Origin: DASYKT01 sp035995185
GTDB lineage: Bacteria > Acidobacteriota > Blastocatellia > Pyrinomonadales > Pyrinomonadaceae
DNA length: 64,000 bases
Reading direction: 5' to 3'
Assembly: GCA_035995185.1 (NCBI GenBank)
Contig: DASYKT010000045.1
Location: 31,014 to 95,013, forward strand
In this document: positions 16,054 through 25,822 of the stretch, piece after piece
Layout: each line of letters begins with the position of its first letter
How positions within the stretch are numbered: position 1 is the stretch's first letter
The notes under the pieces: model-generated
Told to the model about the DNA's origin: nothing
What the model saw: only the letters and a program-made list of their open reading frames with translations
Databases searched by the model: none
Position numbers and translations under genes: made by a program

Positions 16054-16344
16054 TTTAATTAATATTTTCTCCCCGTTTTCGGGGCTTCTGAAGAAGTGTC
16101 GAGATCGAATTGGCTTCGGAGAAAAAACTGCGAAGGTGTCGGTTTCGGATGCTCAAATAATTTCAAGAGCTAACTTCTATGATTATAAACTGCCTACTCT
16201 CGAACTATCCAAAAAACCGTCTTTGACAAGCGCACCATTACTGGCGCAAGAGAAGGATTAACTTAATTAGTGTGAATCATTAGCCGGGTAATAGCAAGCG
16301 GATTATTACGATTAACGAATATTGGCGAATCTGGTAAAAATAAA
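16054..16344. other. Leader and promoter region of the RRM gene; no gene
   Basis: This gap holds the RRM leader and, further out, DNA up to the original tRNA-Lys terminator. I see no coding signal in it. Confidence 0.5.
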
Positions 16345-16376
16345 CAAAAAAGGCAATTCGAATTAAATTGCCTTTA
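16345..16376 (-). terminator. Probable original tRNA-Lys terminator, displaced by the island
   Basis: The stem AAAGGCAATT/AATTGCCTTT (16349-16358 with 16366-16375) is followed on the minus strand by a T tract. It lies just beyond the left att repeat, in the place where the tRNA-Lys transcript would have ended before integration of the 11.4-kb element. Confidence 0.75.
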
Positions 16377-16382
16377 GATCTG

Positions 16383-16436
16383 TGAAATTAATGGTGAGCC
16401 GAGCAGGACTCGAACCTGCGACCCAATGGTTAAAAG
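16383..16436 (-). repeat. Left attachment repeat (tRNA-Lys 3' fragment)
   Basis: This 54-bp sequence is identical to 27790-27843. It includes the last 45 bases of tRNA-Lys with encoded CCA (16392-16394) on the minus strand, and breaks off in the anticodon loop. It is a pseudo-tRNA end, not a working tRNA. Confidence 0.93.
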
Positions 16437-16564
16437 GCTTTTCTTGTTGTTTATTTACATTCGGCTCTCTTCGTTCCAATTGCTTTTCATCCTTTATTAA
16501 TAGGCATTTCCATTCGCTTCCGCTTATTTTAGTTTTGCGGAGTTTCGACTTAATTAGGTTGGTT

Positions 16565-16583
16565 TGTTGCACTCATGTTGCAC
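16565..16583. promoter_or_regulatory. Paired TGTTGCAC motif near the left end of the element
   Basis: TGTTGCAC (16565-16572) and ATGTTGCAC (16575-16583) are direct repeats with the same spacing and orientation as the pair at 27731-27749. Motifs of this kind next to tRNA att sites are likely arm-type binding sites for a tyrosine recombinase. It overlaps the stop codon of the 16573-17532 gene. Confidence 0.6.
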
Positions 16584-17532
16584 CACCAAGCTCGCCCGTA
16601 TTTACCTGTGAAGGAACAGAGCTCAATTTTAATCTCCGCTTGCGGTTCGCTTCCTTGTACAGCAACCCGGCAACTTCCTTATTTTCGCGCGACTTCCGTT
16701 GATTATGAACGTTTGCACATTTTTCCTGACAGCATTGACGATCTTTGCGTTTGGCCCAAAAGAAATTGCTGCAAATTTTACACTGCCGAATTCTGCGAAC
16801 GTCGAGTCCCAATATGACTTCCAGTACCGGGTCTTCTTGTTTATGCAGGATACCGTCTTCATCCACGTAGAGATCAGGAATCAATTGATCCAAATTAAGG
16901 AAGCCTGCGTTTTTGAGGCGTCGCTCGGCGTTGTCAAAGTTGCGCCCGACGAAGGCCAACTTTAACAGGAGTCTTTTAATAGCGCGGATTCTGTAGTAAG
17001 TATCAGTCCACTTGTGGGCCAACGACATCCGTCTCTTGAAAAAATGCTGTTTTGCGTCTGTGCAAGCTTTGAATTTGGACAAAATCTCATTCCGCGTAGT
17101 TGTTACAATGCCTCCTTTTGCCTTTTCATACAAATCACGGGCTACCTCGTCCGCCGCTACCCATTCGCTAACAAGTCGCACTAATTCGGCCCAATCGTTC
17201 TTATTCGCTAGAAAAGCAGCCGCACCGACAAATCCGTTTGTTTTAAGGTCTTCATGCATTTTTGACGCTACTTCAAAAAAAGCCCCCTGATATTCCTCCT
17301 CTTTCTTCTTATATTCCTCTGATTTCTCGTAGGTTTCCCGGTCTACACCAATCAAGTAAAAAGGTGGCATTGGTTGAAGGGGTAGTCCCAGATCCTTCAT
17401 TTGATCGGGGTGTGGGAACAGGTTCACATAAAAAAATAGAGCCTCAACATTGGGCGGGCAGCCGGTTTTGATACGATCTCTCTTACCAGGGAGCAATTCG
17501 TCAGTTTTACTTGCCATATTGGCACACAACAT
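16573..17532 (-). CDS. CGNR-like zinc-finger protein of unknown function
   Basis: The 319-residue protein has an alpha-helical N-terminal part without a recognised family (1-235) and a C-terminal treble-clef zinc finger: CKIC, then FFWAKRKDRQCC, then KCANVHNQRKSR (about 250-285). The spacing Cys-x2-Cys...Cys-x3-Cys and the basic NxRKSR end resemble CGNR-type fingers, which bind DNA or RNA in actinobacterial regulators. It faces the excisionase gene divergently across about 90 bases, the position of a regulator of mobile-element genes. Met6 is an alternative start. Function is inferred only from the finger. Confidence 0.55.
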   Translation of the reverse strand: MLCANMASKTDELLPGKRDRIKTGCPPNVEALFFYVNLFPHPDQMKDLGLPLQPMPPFYLIGVDRETYEKSEEYKKKEEEYQGAFFEVASKMHEDLKTNGFVGAAAFLANKNDWAELVRLVSEWVAADEVARDLYEKAKGGIVTTTRNEILSKFKACTDAKQHFFKRRMSLAHKWTDTYYRIRAIKRLLLKLAFVGRNFDNAERRLKNAGFLNLDQLIPDLYVDEDGILHKQEDPVLEVILGLDVRRIRQCKICSNFFWAKRKDRQCCQEKCANVHNQRKSRENKEVAGLLYKEANRKRRLKLSSVPSQVNTGELGGAT

Positions 17533-17620
17533 TTTCCTAACTTAACACCTGAAAGAATACCTCAGAAGAACGGTAGTATATAGACTTAAATGAGTCAAGA
17601 AAATTCACACTTCTTTCTAT

Positions 17621-17851
17621 ATGGAGCAAACGAAAAATATGACAACTAAACTCTTGAACGTTAATGAGGTGAGTGAAATCCTGGGCCTAAAGCCGGCGCG
17701 CGTCTATGAGTTAACTCGCCAAGGCCGTCTTCCTTTTGTGCTTTTGGGCGAAAGGCAATACCGGTACAGTATGATGGCCCTGGAAACCTTCATCAATCGC
17801 GGTGGTAATCAACCTCAGCCCACTGAGCCGGTGCAAGATAATGATAATTGA
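17621..17851 (+). CDS. Excisionase-like / MerR-type winged HTH DNA-binding protein
   Basis: The 76-residue protein is a single helix-turn-helix of the excisionase family (TIGR01764-like): LLNVNEVSEILGLKPARVYE, then LTRQGRLPFVLLGERQYRYS. Such proteins bend att DNA with the integrase or regulate early element genes. A second Met at residue 7 may be the real start. The last 11 bases overlap the probable start of the primase gene (17841), so the two are translationally coupled. Confidence 0.85.
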   Translation: MEQTKNMTTKLLNVNEVSEILGLKPARVYELTRQGRLPFVLLGERQYRYSMMALETFINRGGNQPQPTEPVQDNDN

Positions 17852-19058
17852 CGGGGCGGCGATTCGGGCCGAGGCCGAGGCTTTCTTTAATCCCGGCGGC
17901 GGGCGGCACCATGCTAAGGTCCTGCAGGAGATCCTAGACAGTCTCGAACCGGTCGATTTTCGGGAGATTGGCGATTTAAAGCCGGATGACCGCATACCCC
18001 AAAAAGCCCATATCGTTTTGACGGTTCAGGCGGTTTTGGCGAAGGCTAAAGAACTTAATTGCGGTCTTTGTAAGAACCAAGATTTTGTTTATTCATACAA
18101 CGGTGAATTCTGGCAGTTAATCGATAAGGACGCGTTGGAGAATTTTTTAGGTGAAGCAGCGGAGAGAGTAGGTGTGGACACAATCACAGCGCGATATCAT
18201 AGAACAAAAAAGGAGTTAGTGAATCAATTTCTTTCGGACGCCTATTTACCTAAGCCGGAAGTTACTTACAATCGAGTATTGATAAATTTGCGCAATGGAA
18301 CGTTTGAAGTCGGTACGGACGGGTTTAGACTGCGCGGATTTGATCCAGATGATTTCTTAACTTACCAACTCCCTTTCGGCTACCTGGAAGTGGCGGGCTG
18401 CCCGAAGTGGAAAAACTTCCTCAGCGAGGTCTTACCGGACGAAAACTGCCAGGCAGTCTTGGCTGAATTTGTAGGTTATATTTTCGCCCGGCATCTTAAG
18501 CTTGAAAAAACCCTAATACTTTATGGCACGGGAGCCAATGGGAAATCGGTAGTTTTTGACGTAATAACTGCTTTGCTTGGTAGTAATAATATTTCTAATA
18601 TTTCCCTTGAATCGATCAGCAAGGATCAATATTATCGTGCGATGTTAGCGAACAAACTTCTGAACTATGCCCCGGAAATTTCCAATAAGCTTCAAGCGGA
18701 AAAGTTCAAACAATTAACGAGCGGCGAACCTATTGAGGCTCGCCTTCCCTATGGGCAACCGATGACATTAAGGGACTATGCGAGGTTGGCATTCAACAGC
18801 AACGATTTGCCACGGGATGTTGAGCATACAGAGGCTTTTTTTCGGCGGTTTTTGATTATTCCCTTTGGTGTGACGATCCCAGAGCAACAACGCAACCCAA
18901 ACCTGGCAAAGGAAATCATCAGGGCTGAGCTTTCCGCCGTATTCAATTGGATCCTAGAAGGATTACAGCGGCTTTTGACCCAGCCATGCTCACAATGCCC
19001 TTTCTTCTGCATTCAAACAAGCAGTAAAGTGGCGGATGATTTTCCAGAATCCCTGTGA
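17841..19058 (+). pseudogene. P4-type primase/helicase, 3'-truncated by fusion to integrase
   Basis: From the ATG at 17841 the frame gives 405 residues of a D5/P4-type replicative primase-helicase (superfamily III). It has the D5_N region, Walker A GTGANGKS, the Walker B-like strand NYAPEIS, and the sensor region LAFNSNDLP with arginines FFRR. The recognisable protein stops at NWILEGLQRLLTQ (near 18980); the remaining residues (PCSQCPFF...) are read from integrase DNA in another frame. The winged-helix C-terminus expected of the family is gone. It would have replicated the element after excision. The 17802 start is less likely, since 17841 overlaps the preceding stop. Confidence 0.8.
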
Positions 19059-19713
19059 TCTTTGTGAACTTCCGAAAATGAATAGGCAAGAAATGAAATA
19101 TTTTACCCAAACCGAAGTGAAATCCTTTCTTGAGGCTGCAAAGACTGATAGGTATTATGCTGCCTTTCTATTGGCTATCGAAACGGGAATGAGACCGGAA
19201 GAATATCTCGGCCTACAATGGAAAGACGTTGATTTTGATAAAGGCGTTCTGAGCGTTAGGCGCGTAGTAATAACACTCAAGGGTGGTGGCTTCTATTTCG
19301 CTGAGCCTAAGACCTCTAAAAGCCGAAGAAGCATACCGCTGTCAGATACCGTGAGCACGGCTTTAAAGGTTCACAAACGGATTCAACTAGAAGAAAAAAT
19401 GAAGTTGGGTTTGGACTATCAGAATCTCGATCTAGTATTTGCTTCTACTATTGGAACGCCCGTTCAACACCGTAATTTCGACCGTCGGCACTTTGCGGTA
19501 ATTCGTGATAAGGCAAATCTACCGGCAATCAGGCTGTACGATCTTCGTCACACGACGGCAACTCTGCTACTCTCAGCTGGATTGAACCCAAAGGTTGTTT
19601 CTGAACGTCTTGGACACGCTTCAATCGTTTTGACCCTGGACACCTATTCCCACGTATTGCCGACTATGCAACAGGATGCAACGGATCGTCTTGGAAGGGT
19701 GCTCTATGGATAG
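18979..19713 (+). pseudogene. Tyrosine recombinase (integrase), 5'-truncated
   Basis: The catalytic domain is complete: Arg in ETGMRPEEYLGL, Lys in PKTSKSRRSIPL, the YDLRHTTAT box, LGHAS and the nucleophile Tyr in LDTYSHV. The N-terminal arm-binding domain and most of the core-binding domain are missing; homology resumes in frame at 18979 with HNALSSAFKQAVKW, right after a stop and just where the primase homology ends. The longest open frame with ATG begins at 19036 (225 residues; intact relatives have about 370-400). Without the core-binding domain it should not integrate DNA by itself. Confidence 0.85.
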
Positions 19714-19924
19714 GTATTTAAACGAGAACATTGCGACGACTGCTCGAACTTCTAAACGGAACTGAAAGGAAAATAACAAGGCCGAACTGGGGTAAAAACC
19801 GGTCCATTTTTCTCTCAAGCCGCATCGTTTTTTTGATAAGATTTGGACACTAGGCGGTACGCATATTCGACACGGGTCGTTTGCTGAAGTATCGACCGCC
19901 GCTTGAACTTTTGCTGAATCTTTA

Positions 19925-20524
19925 TTATTTGGACTTAGTGTCGGTTTGATTTTTTAGATCAATAGCAATACTTAAATTCTTCATTCTTATAGCTTTTTCG
20001 TCATAAACGTATTTAAGTACGTTTAACTCCACTGAAAATCCTTCCACCAGAAATTTTCTTGCCTTCTTAATGGCCAAGTGACCTTTATCAAAAACGGTTG
20101 GAGGGTCAAGTGGGCAGAAAATATTTTCGAAACCAGGTATGTTATCGCCATATCCAGCTTCAATACTCAATAAATTCCCCCCAAGAATAAACCCACCACC
20201 CTTATATTCGAACAGGTTGTCAAGCGTAATAGACCAACATTGCATGCTCGTTCTAGTGGGTGTTTTTGTAAAAACTTTTTTCAAGGACATTCTATAGGAC
20301 TTGGTATTGGCTTCATTAGGAATATCTATTTCAAATTCGGACTCACCTTCGTTGAAATCGAGAGTTAGATGCTTTTCTGTAATCTTATCATTTCCACGCC
20401 TCCAGCTTTGTACCACAACGGCTCCTTGATCATTGCTTTGCCCCTTCACTAAGGTCGGTACAAGTAATAAAAGAAAGCTTAAAAAATAAATAAACGCACG
20501 TCTTTGTCCAAGTTTGATGTTCAT
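19925..20524 (-). CDS. Exported protein of unknown function encoded just after the RHS gene
   Basis: I set the start at the ATG at 20524, not the longer frame from 20590, because it gives a clean signal peptide (MNIKLGQRRAFIYFLSFLLLL to VKGQS) and lies 16 bases after the RHS stop with AAAAGG upstream. The 199-residue product has about 170 mature residues with two cysteines (MQCW, IFCPLD) and a mostly beta pattern. No family is recognised. Its position after the variable RHS C-terminus and the short gap suggest a partner, possibly a cognate immunity or processing protein, that works in the periplasm. The DNA is AT-rich compared with the chromosome. Confidence 0.6.
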   Translation of the reverse strand: MNIKLGQRRAFIYFLSFLLLLVPTLVKGQSNDQGAVVVQSWRRGNDKITEKHLTLDFNEGESEFEIDIPNEANTKSYRMSLKKVFTKTPTRTSMQCWSITLDNLFEYKGGGFILGGNLLSIEAGYGDNIPGFENIFCPLDPPTVFDKGHLAIKKARKFLVEGFSVELNVLKYVYDEKAIRMKNLSIAIDLKNQTDTKSK

Positions 20525-20540
20525 AATTATTGCCTTTTCT

Positions 20541-23500
20541 TTATTCGTTATTCGGTACTGCTGGTCGAAACGTCGGCTGTGTAGTATCACAGCTACCCCG
20601 AATAATCCTATTTATTTCCTGCGAGCCCGCAGTTCTTCTTTGATCTGCAGTGGCAGTAGCGGGAGTAGTAGCAGGTGCAAACTCAGTATCGCCACGACCA
20701 TTCGCTTGATGAACGTCGGTTTCATGTATCAAATCTTGAGCTCGTCCTAAGTCACCTCGTCCATGAAAAAAAGAATCGTCCAAATAAACTGTTCCTGCCA
20801 TATTAATTGCAGAAACATTAGGATTAGATTCAAAGAACTGTTGTACCGTTTGCCCGTTTCCAGCATCGACTTGAGAAGTTGTCCCATTAAATACATTTTG
20901 AGGGCCTTGTGCCGGATTTCCATTTGTATTAAGCACCCAGGCTCCGCCAGTCGGTTGTAACCTATTTAAGGCTGCGGTTGGATCTGCTGCACCGAAATTG
21001 GTAAGTAGCGTATCTCTGCACTGATTTACTTGGCCTTCAGGAGGGGTCTGCACCATTCTTAGAGCATCTGCCCTCGCTTCTTGGAAACTTCTTACTTGGG
21101 CGGGCGTTAGCAATCCCGCCGCTGCATTAGCTTGATCTATTATTCTCTGATTTGCCACCCTTTCCGCAGGTGAAGCCACTGGTTCCTCAGGTGCAGCAGC
21201 GACCTGAAGGCCGGTTGGATCAGTATGAGATAACGGTCGATTTAGTGCATAAACATACCGATTAAATGTCTGCGGATCTGCCGACCTGCCCGACGCCACC
21301 AACGGGTCTACCGCCGTGAACTTGCCAAGATTGTTATTGTAATACCTAGCCTCAGCAAAATCGAGGCCTGTTTCCTGGTCTTTCTCATAACCGGTAAAGC
21401 GCTTGCGCACGTTATCGTTACCGTAGCCATATTTGGCAGTTGTAGTGCGATCTCCCACCCCGGCGCTCAATTCTTCGCCAAAGGGCATAAAGTCGCGGCG
21501 GGATACCACATTACCATTTCCGTCACTGAGCGCTCGCGGGCTGCCCAGCGGATCTGTAGCTGTAAAACTTACCGCCGGAGTTGACGAAAGCTGGGTGGAA
21601 TACTCAACCAGTAATTTTCCGCTGGCGTCATAAACAAAGACGGTCGTTTCGGTAGTGGTGACTTTTTTGACGCGCTTGCCGTTACCGTCGTAGTAGTAAA
21701 GGCCGACCGTACTATTTGAAACATCTTTAACTTGGACCTGTTTATTATCCCCGTTAAAAATAAATTGATTCCCGCTCGGATCGCCCGTCACGTTTCCGGC
21801 CACATCGTAGGTGTAATTTTCGCTGGACTGGAATCTGTTCGTTGCCGCATCGATCGACGGGGCCTGCACCGTGTTCAATGATCCGATGTACTGATTCATA
21901 TTGGTGCGATTTCCGTAGCGGTCATAACTAAAAGACTGGGTCCATTTTTGATTGCCATTGACCGTCTCCCTGGCCTCAGATATGCGGCTCAGAGTATCGT
22001 ACTTGTATGTCTGAATATAAGGATTGGTTTGGCCCGAAAAAGCGATAGTTTGCTTGGCGATGTCGCCGTTATTCTTGGTTCCGTCAACCGTGCCGCTGCT
22101 TTGCAGTTCGCCGTAATCAAAGGCTAGCTTCCAGAGGCCATCACTGGTACTAACTGCTCCCAGGCTGAGTTCGGTAACCTGGTCGCGAGAATTCAACTTG
22201 CCGTTTTCCCACAACCCGTTGCCGAGCTGAAGTTGGGCGATCTTTCCGTTCGCCGTAAAAGTAAAATTATCGGCATAAACACCGTAACCGGCGGTCGAGT
22301 TCTTACTGCTAAGAACCTTAGACAGCTGTCCGGAGTTGTTCAGGACGGTTTTGACCTTTCGACCGGAAGGATAAGTTTCTTCAGCTAGAGCTCCGGTCAG
22401 ATCGTAAGCATAACCGGTCACATAGTCGGCACCGTCTGTCGTTTGTTTGTGCGAAACAACCCGGCCCCAAGCATCAAAGCTCGTCGATTCCGCGGCCGAG
22501 ATCGAGGAGCTTACCTTTGTCAGCTTACCTTTCGCATTGGTTTTATTATCGTAAGTATACGTGACGGTCGGCGTCGTGCCGTCCGAATAGCTGCGCTGCG
22601 CTACGCGATTGAAACCATCGTAAGAGTTGGTAATAACTACATTCTTGGCGTCGGTAGCGGTAACGACATTTCCGTTCTTGTCATAAGTACAACCGATCGT
22701 CCAACTGTTGTTGTTAGGATTTCCACTGGTATTGAGCCCGGTATTCACCTGCTGTTCAGGCTGGCGCGCCCGGACCATTCTTCCCAGCGAATCGTACATA
22801 AAGTAGCGGTTCTGCGAACCTTGGTTGACCCTTACCATCTTGCCTAACACGTCATAGTAGTAATAAGTAGCCTGCGCCGGGCTGCCGCTGATGTCGAGCT
22901 GGCCGGAACTGTTCGGCTCGTCAACTTCGACAAGTTGCCCCACGGCGTTGGTTATCGAGCGCCTGACTTTGCCACCCTGATCTGTCACGGTCGTGGCATT
23001 GTATGAATAGCTGCTCGTGGCGCTGCCGGTCCAGTTACTGTTAGTACCGCTGGACGGCGGCTGCGAAGCACCGGCAAAGCTGGCGGCTTCGGTCATGCGC
23101 CCCAGCACATCTTTTGTCATCCTCGTCCACCCGTCGGTCGTCGCCGACGCACCGCGATGCGGATTGGAGCTGTATACGATCCTGTTCTGGTTATCGTAAA
23201 CAACATTATTGAAAATAGAATACGAGCTCGAACCATTCTCGTTTTCCTCCGCCAGGATCGTCCTCCCCATTTGATCGGCAGTAGTGCGCGCTTTTAGCAA
23301 TCCGTCGCCTTCATTGAAAAGATCGCTTTCAACTCGATTTCTCAGCGACGAATCCTCGTAATAAGTTTTAATAGTTTGGCGTTTGCTCACTCCATTAAGG
23401 GTGATGTATGGACTGTAAGTAGTGCCGGGTCGGCCGAATGGATCCACTGCGCCTAACAAATGGTTTGTATAGCTGATCGGCGAGACGTTTCCATTTACAT

Positions 23501-25772
23501 CTGTTTTAGTAAGCGGTAATCCAGTGTAATAGTCATATGTCGCACTTGTCGTTTGAGTGCCGGTGCCGTTACCAGGATCGACAGCCGTCGAAGTCGGCAT
23601 GGCATGGGTACTATCGGCATAGTAGATATTGGTAACGTTGCCTTTCGGATCGGTTTTTGAGGTCACATTTCCGTAAGTGCTGTCGTAACTTATCAGTGAA
23701 TCAAGCCATTGGCTACCGATATTATCCCAGGCACTGCTTTTGGTCAGATTACCTTTAGTTGGAGCCGTGCCATAGTTTTGGCTATCGTAACTTAACTGGG
23801 TGATCGAATTTCCGACAGTTGTCTGCTTTAACGCTCCCAGGATAACCGGCGAAGGAGTCAATGTTCTTTTTTGGTAAGCTACACTTGAAGAGGCATTTGC
23901 GGCTTGGTTGTAATAGGAGTTTTCCACAACCCTCAACACTGTAGCTGAAGATGGAATACCGGTTGGAACTCCAAGAGGGTCTAACGTCACCCAACTAGGA
24001 TCGAACCAATCGTATTCAGTGGTTTTGATAAAATTGCCGTTGTAATCATACTCAAAGGCCTTCGCGGACATCTTTACCGGCGTTGAGCCATTCATCAACG
24101 AGGTGTATTCGACATCGACCACCGGATTATAGGCGACCTTATCGCTGCCGCCGCCGAACGAGTCAAGATTGCCTCCTAGAAGGATCCAATGCTTTTCTGT
24201 TTTTATCTTGTTCGAATTATTAGTTCGATAAGATAATCCACCCAGACCCGTAAGTGTTCCGGAGCGATAAAAGCGCAAGGAATCTTTTTCAAACCATTGT
24301 TCGGTAATCTGAGAGCCGTCAGAATTGTTTACCGTCGAAACTCCAAGATTATCGATGCTGTACGTCCACGTGTCGGTCGTTCCATCATGAGAGATCGACT
24401 TTTCTGAAATACTGTCCTTGAGCATCGCATCAGTTCCGCCCGCGAATAAACCTATTTTACTGCTGCCATCATTTTTATACTCGTAACTCAAAACAGCCTC
24501 GCTTGGCGTTGTTATCTGGCTTAGTTCTCCCAGGCCATAGGACACACTTCTGGTATACGCGCTTGCAGTTCCGGTACAAGTCATTTTTACCGTGTCCGTC
24601 ACGGAAGAGGAGGAATCCGAATTATAAGCAAAGAGATATTTGCGCGGAGTTACTCCGGTTTCTGTAACCGGCAACACAATTTGTCGAATTACGTTATATG
24701 TGTCGGAAAATGATGCCCAGTAGCTACAGGGATGGGTATGCGAGGGCGCATTTGGATCCCAACCCTCTTTAGGATAGAGCTTTCCTTGAACCTGAGTAGT
24801 ACCCCATACGACCCAAATCGTTTGCCAACCTCCTCCAACCGATTGGTACTCTACTTTTGTTGCCGTGTTGCCACTATATGTAGAGGGTGACCATTTGATC
24901 ATTCGCCCGGTTTGTACATCTTGCGCATAATCGTATCCGCCGGTGTTGTCATGAGCGAGTAATATCTTATTACCGTTTGGATCGATTATTTCCTGTGCAT
25001 TATTAGCAGCAGAGGCGATCTTCGTTCCGTCTTTGAGATAGATCACATAGTCTCCTGAAGTTCCTATCTCAGCAGTGATAAATGAACCGTCCACAGTATA
25101 GAGACGGATACCGGCGTTGATCGGGATAGCTCCGCTGCCGGTTTTTTGATAATAACCATATAAGAAAGAATTGCCCCCTCCGTACGTAGGATAAGGCCCG
25201 ACACCCATTTGCTGTATTCGCATCTCGTGTTCCGAGCCGTCGGGAGTTTTCAATACCGGACGGAAAAATCCGGGCTGCATGGCATAGTATTCAGTGCCGA
25301 AACATTCCGTGTCAGTTGGATCTTGGTAATCAAAATCGACTTTGGCGTCGCGAAACTCGACCACGTATCGTCCGCCAATAGTCCACGGATCGGTGCCGTT
25401 TACAACGGTCGTCGTGTACATCTGGGGGCAGCCTGGAGCCGGTGGATTAGTTTCGCCGATATGCTGGGAAACGCTGCTCTTTAAGTTAAGACTGTTGTAA
25501 TAAGCTGTCAGCGTGTAAGAAAGTTTGCCACCAGCGATCTGAGGCAACGAAGCCAAAGGTATCTGAAGCGAAACATTGCCGTTTTGCAGGTTTATGTTGT
25601 CTATTTCCGACACGGCTTGAGTAGCTAATCCGCCGGTGCCTTTTTCAGGGGCTCCTGAGAGTTCTTGCGCCATGCAGGAGAATCCCAGCAAAAAAACAAG
25701 CACGATAACCTCGCCAACAAACCACATGTATTGATTGGCCACTGATAGCTTATTAACATTTACTTTCTTCAT
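20541..25772 (-). CDS. RHS-repeat protein with variable C-terminal domain
   Basis: The 1743-residue protein (start at 25772, where GGAG lies 7 bases upstream; the ATG at 25787 would include that site) has an N-terminal hydrophobic export signal (about 14-36). A region GLATQAVSEIDNINLQNGNVSL, typical of SpvB/RHS shells, comes next, then a long array of YD repeats (Y-D-x2-G-x3). The RHS core ends with DPLGSPRALSDGNG, TGLDFAEARYYN and FNRYVYALNRPLSHTDPTG (about residue 1520). After this landmark, where RHS proteins place their toxin, there are about 220 residues with a LIHETDVHQ motif. It is probably a secreted polymorphic toxin or surface protein. It follows the FG-GAP gene by 50 bases. Confidence 0.85.
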   Translation of the reverse strand: MKKVNVNKLSVANQYMWFVGEVIVLVFLLGFSCMAQELSGAPEKGTGGLATQAVSEIDNINLQNGNVSLQIPLASLPQIAGGKLSYTLTAYYNSLNLKSSVSQHIGETNPPAPGCPQMYTTTVVNGTDPWTIGGRYVVEFRDAKVDFDYQDPTDTECFGTEYYAMQPGFFRPVLKTPDGSEHEMRIQQMGVGPYPTYGGGNSFLYGYYQKTGSGAIPINAGIRLYTVDGSFITAEIGTSGDYVIYLKDGTKIASAANNAQEIIDPNGNKILLAHDNTGGYDYAQDVQTGRMIKWSPSTYSGNTATKVEYQSVGGGWQTIWVVWGTTQVQGKLYPKEGWDPNAPSHTHPCSYWASFSDTYNVIRQIVLPVTETGVTPRKYLFAYNSDSSSSVTDTVKMTCTGTASAYTRSVSYGLGELSQITTPSEAVLSYEYKNDGSSKIGLFAGGTDAMLKDSISEKSISHDGTTDTWTYSIDNLGVSTVNNSDGSQITEQWFEKDSLRFYRSGTLTGLGGLSYRTNNSNKIKTEKHWILLGGNLDSFGGGSDKVAYNPVVDVEYTSLMNGSTPVKMSAKAFEYDYNGNFIKTTEYDWFDPSWVTLDPLGVPTGIPSSATVLRVVENSYYNQAANASSSVAYQKRTLTPSPVILGALKQTTVGNSITQLSYDSQNYGTAPTKGNLTKSSAWDNIGSQWLDSLISYDSTYGNVTSKTDPKGNVTNIYYADSTHAMPTSTAVDPGNGTGTQTTSATYDYYTGLPLTKTDVNGNVSPISYTNHLLGAVDPFGRPGTTYSPYITLNGVSKRQTIKTYYEDSSLRNRVESDLFNEGDGLLKARTTADQMGRTILAEENENGSSSYSIFNNVVYDNQNRIVYSSNPHRGASATTDGWTRMTKDVLGRMTEAASFAGASQPPSSGTNSNWTGSATSSYSYNATTVTDQGGKVRRSITNAVGQLVEVDEPNSSGQLDISGSPAQATYYYYDVLGKMVRVNQGSQNRYFMYDSLGRMVRARQPEQQVNTGLNTSGNPNNNSWTIGCTYDKNGNVVTATDAKNVVITNSYDGFNRVAQRSYSDGTTPTVTYTYDNKTNAKGKLTKVSSSISAAESTSFDAWGRVVSHKQTTDGADYVTGYAYDLTGALAEETYPSGRKVKTVLNNSGQLSKVLSSKNSTAGYGVYADNFTFTANGKIAQLQLGNGLWENGKLNSRDQVTELSLGAVSTSDGLWKLAFDYGELQSSGTVDGTKNNGDIAKQTIAFSGQTNPYIQTYKYDTLSRISEARETVNGNQKWTQSFSYDRYGNRTNMNQYIGSLNTVQAPSIDAATNRFQSSENYTYDVAGNVTGDPSGNQFIFNGDNKQVQVKDVSNSTVGLYYYDGNGKRVKKVTTTETTVFVYDASGKLLVEYSTQLSSTPAVSFTATDPLGSPRALSDGNGNVVSRRDFMPFGEELSAGVGDRTTTAKYGYGNDNVRKRFTGYEKDQETGLDFAEARYYNNNLGKFTAVDPLVASGRSADPQTFNRYVYALNRPLSHTDPTGLQVAAAPEEPVASPAERVANQRIIDQANAAAGLLTPAQVRSFQEARADALRMVQTPPEGQVNQCRDTLLTNFGAADPTAALNRLQPTGGAWVLNTNGNPAQGPQNVFNGTTSQVDAGNGQTVQQFFESNPNVSAINMAGTVYLDDSFFHGRGDLGRAQDLIHETDVHQANGRGDTEFAPATTPATATADQRRTAGSQEINRIIRGSCDTTQPTFRPAVPNNE

Positions 25773-25822
25773 ACTTTTGCTCCACATTGTCTGGTGAAAA
25801 AATTGGCTAAAATACAGCTCTT

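Noticed and set aside
16392..16436. A second tRNA-Lys gene at the left att site
   Set aside because: Only the 3' 45 bases are present. The D arm and 5' acceptor strand are missing, so it is an att remnant.
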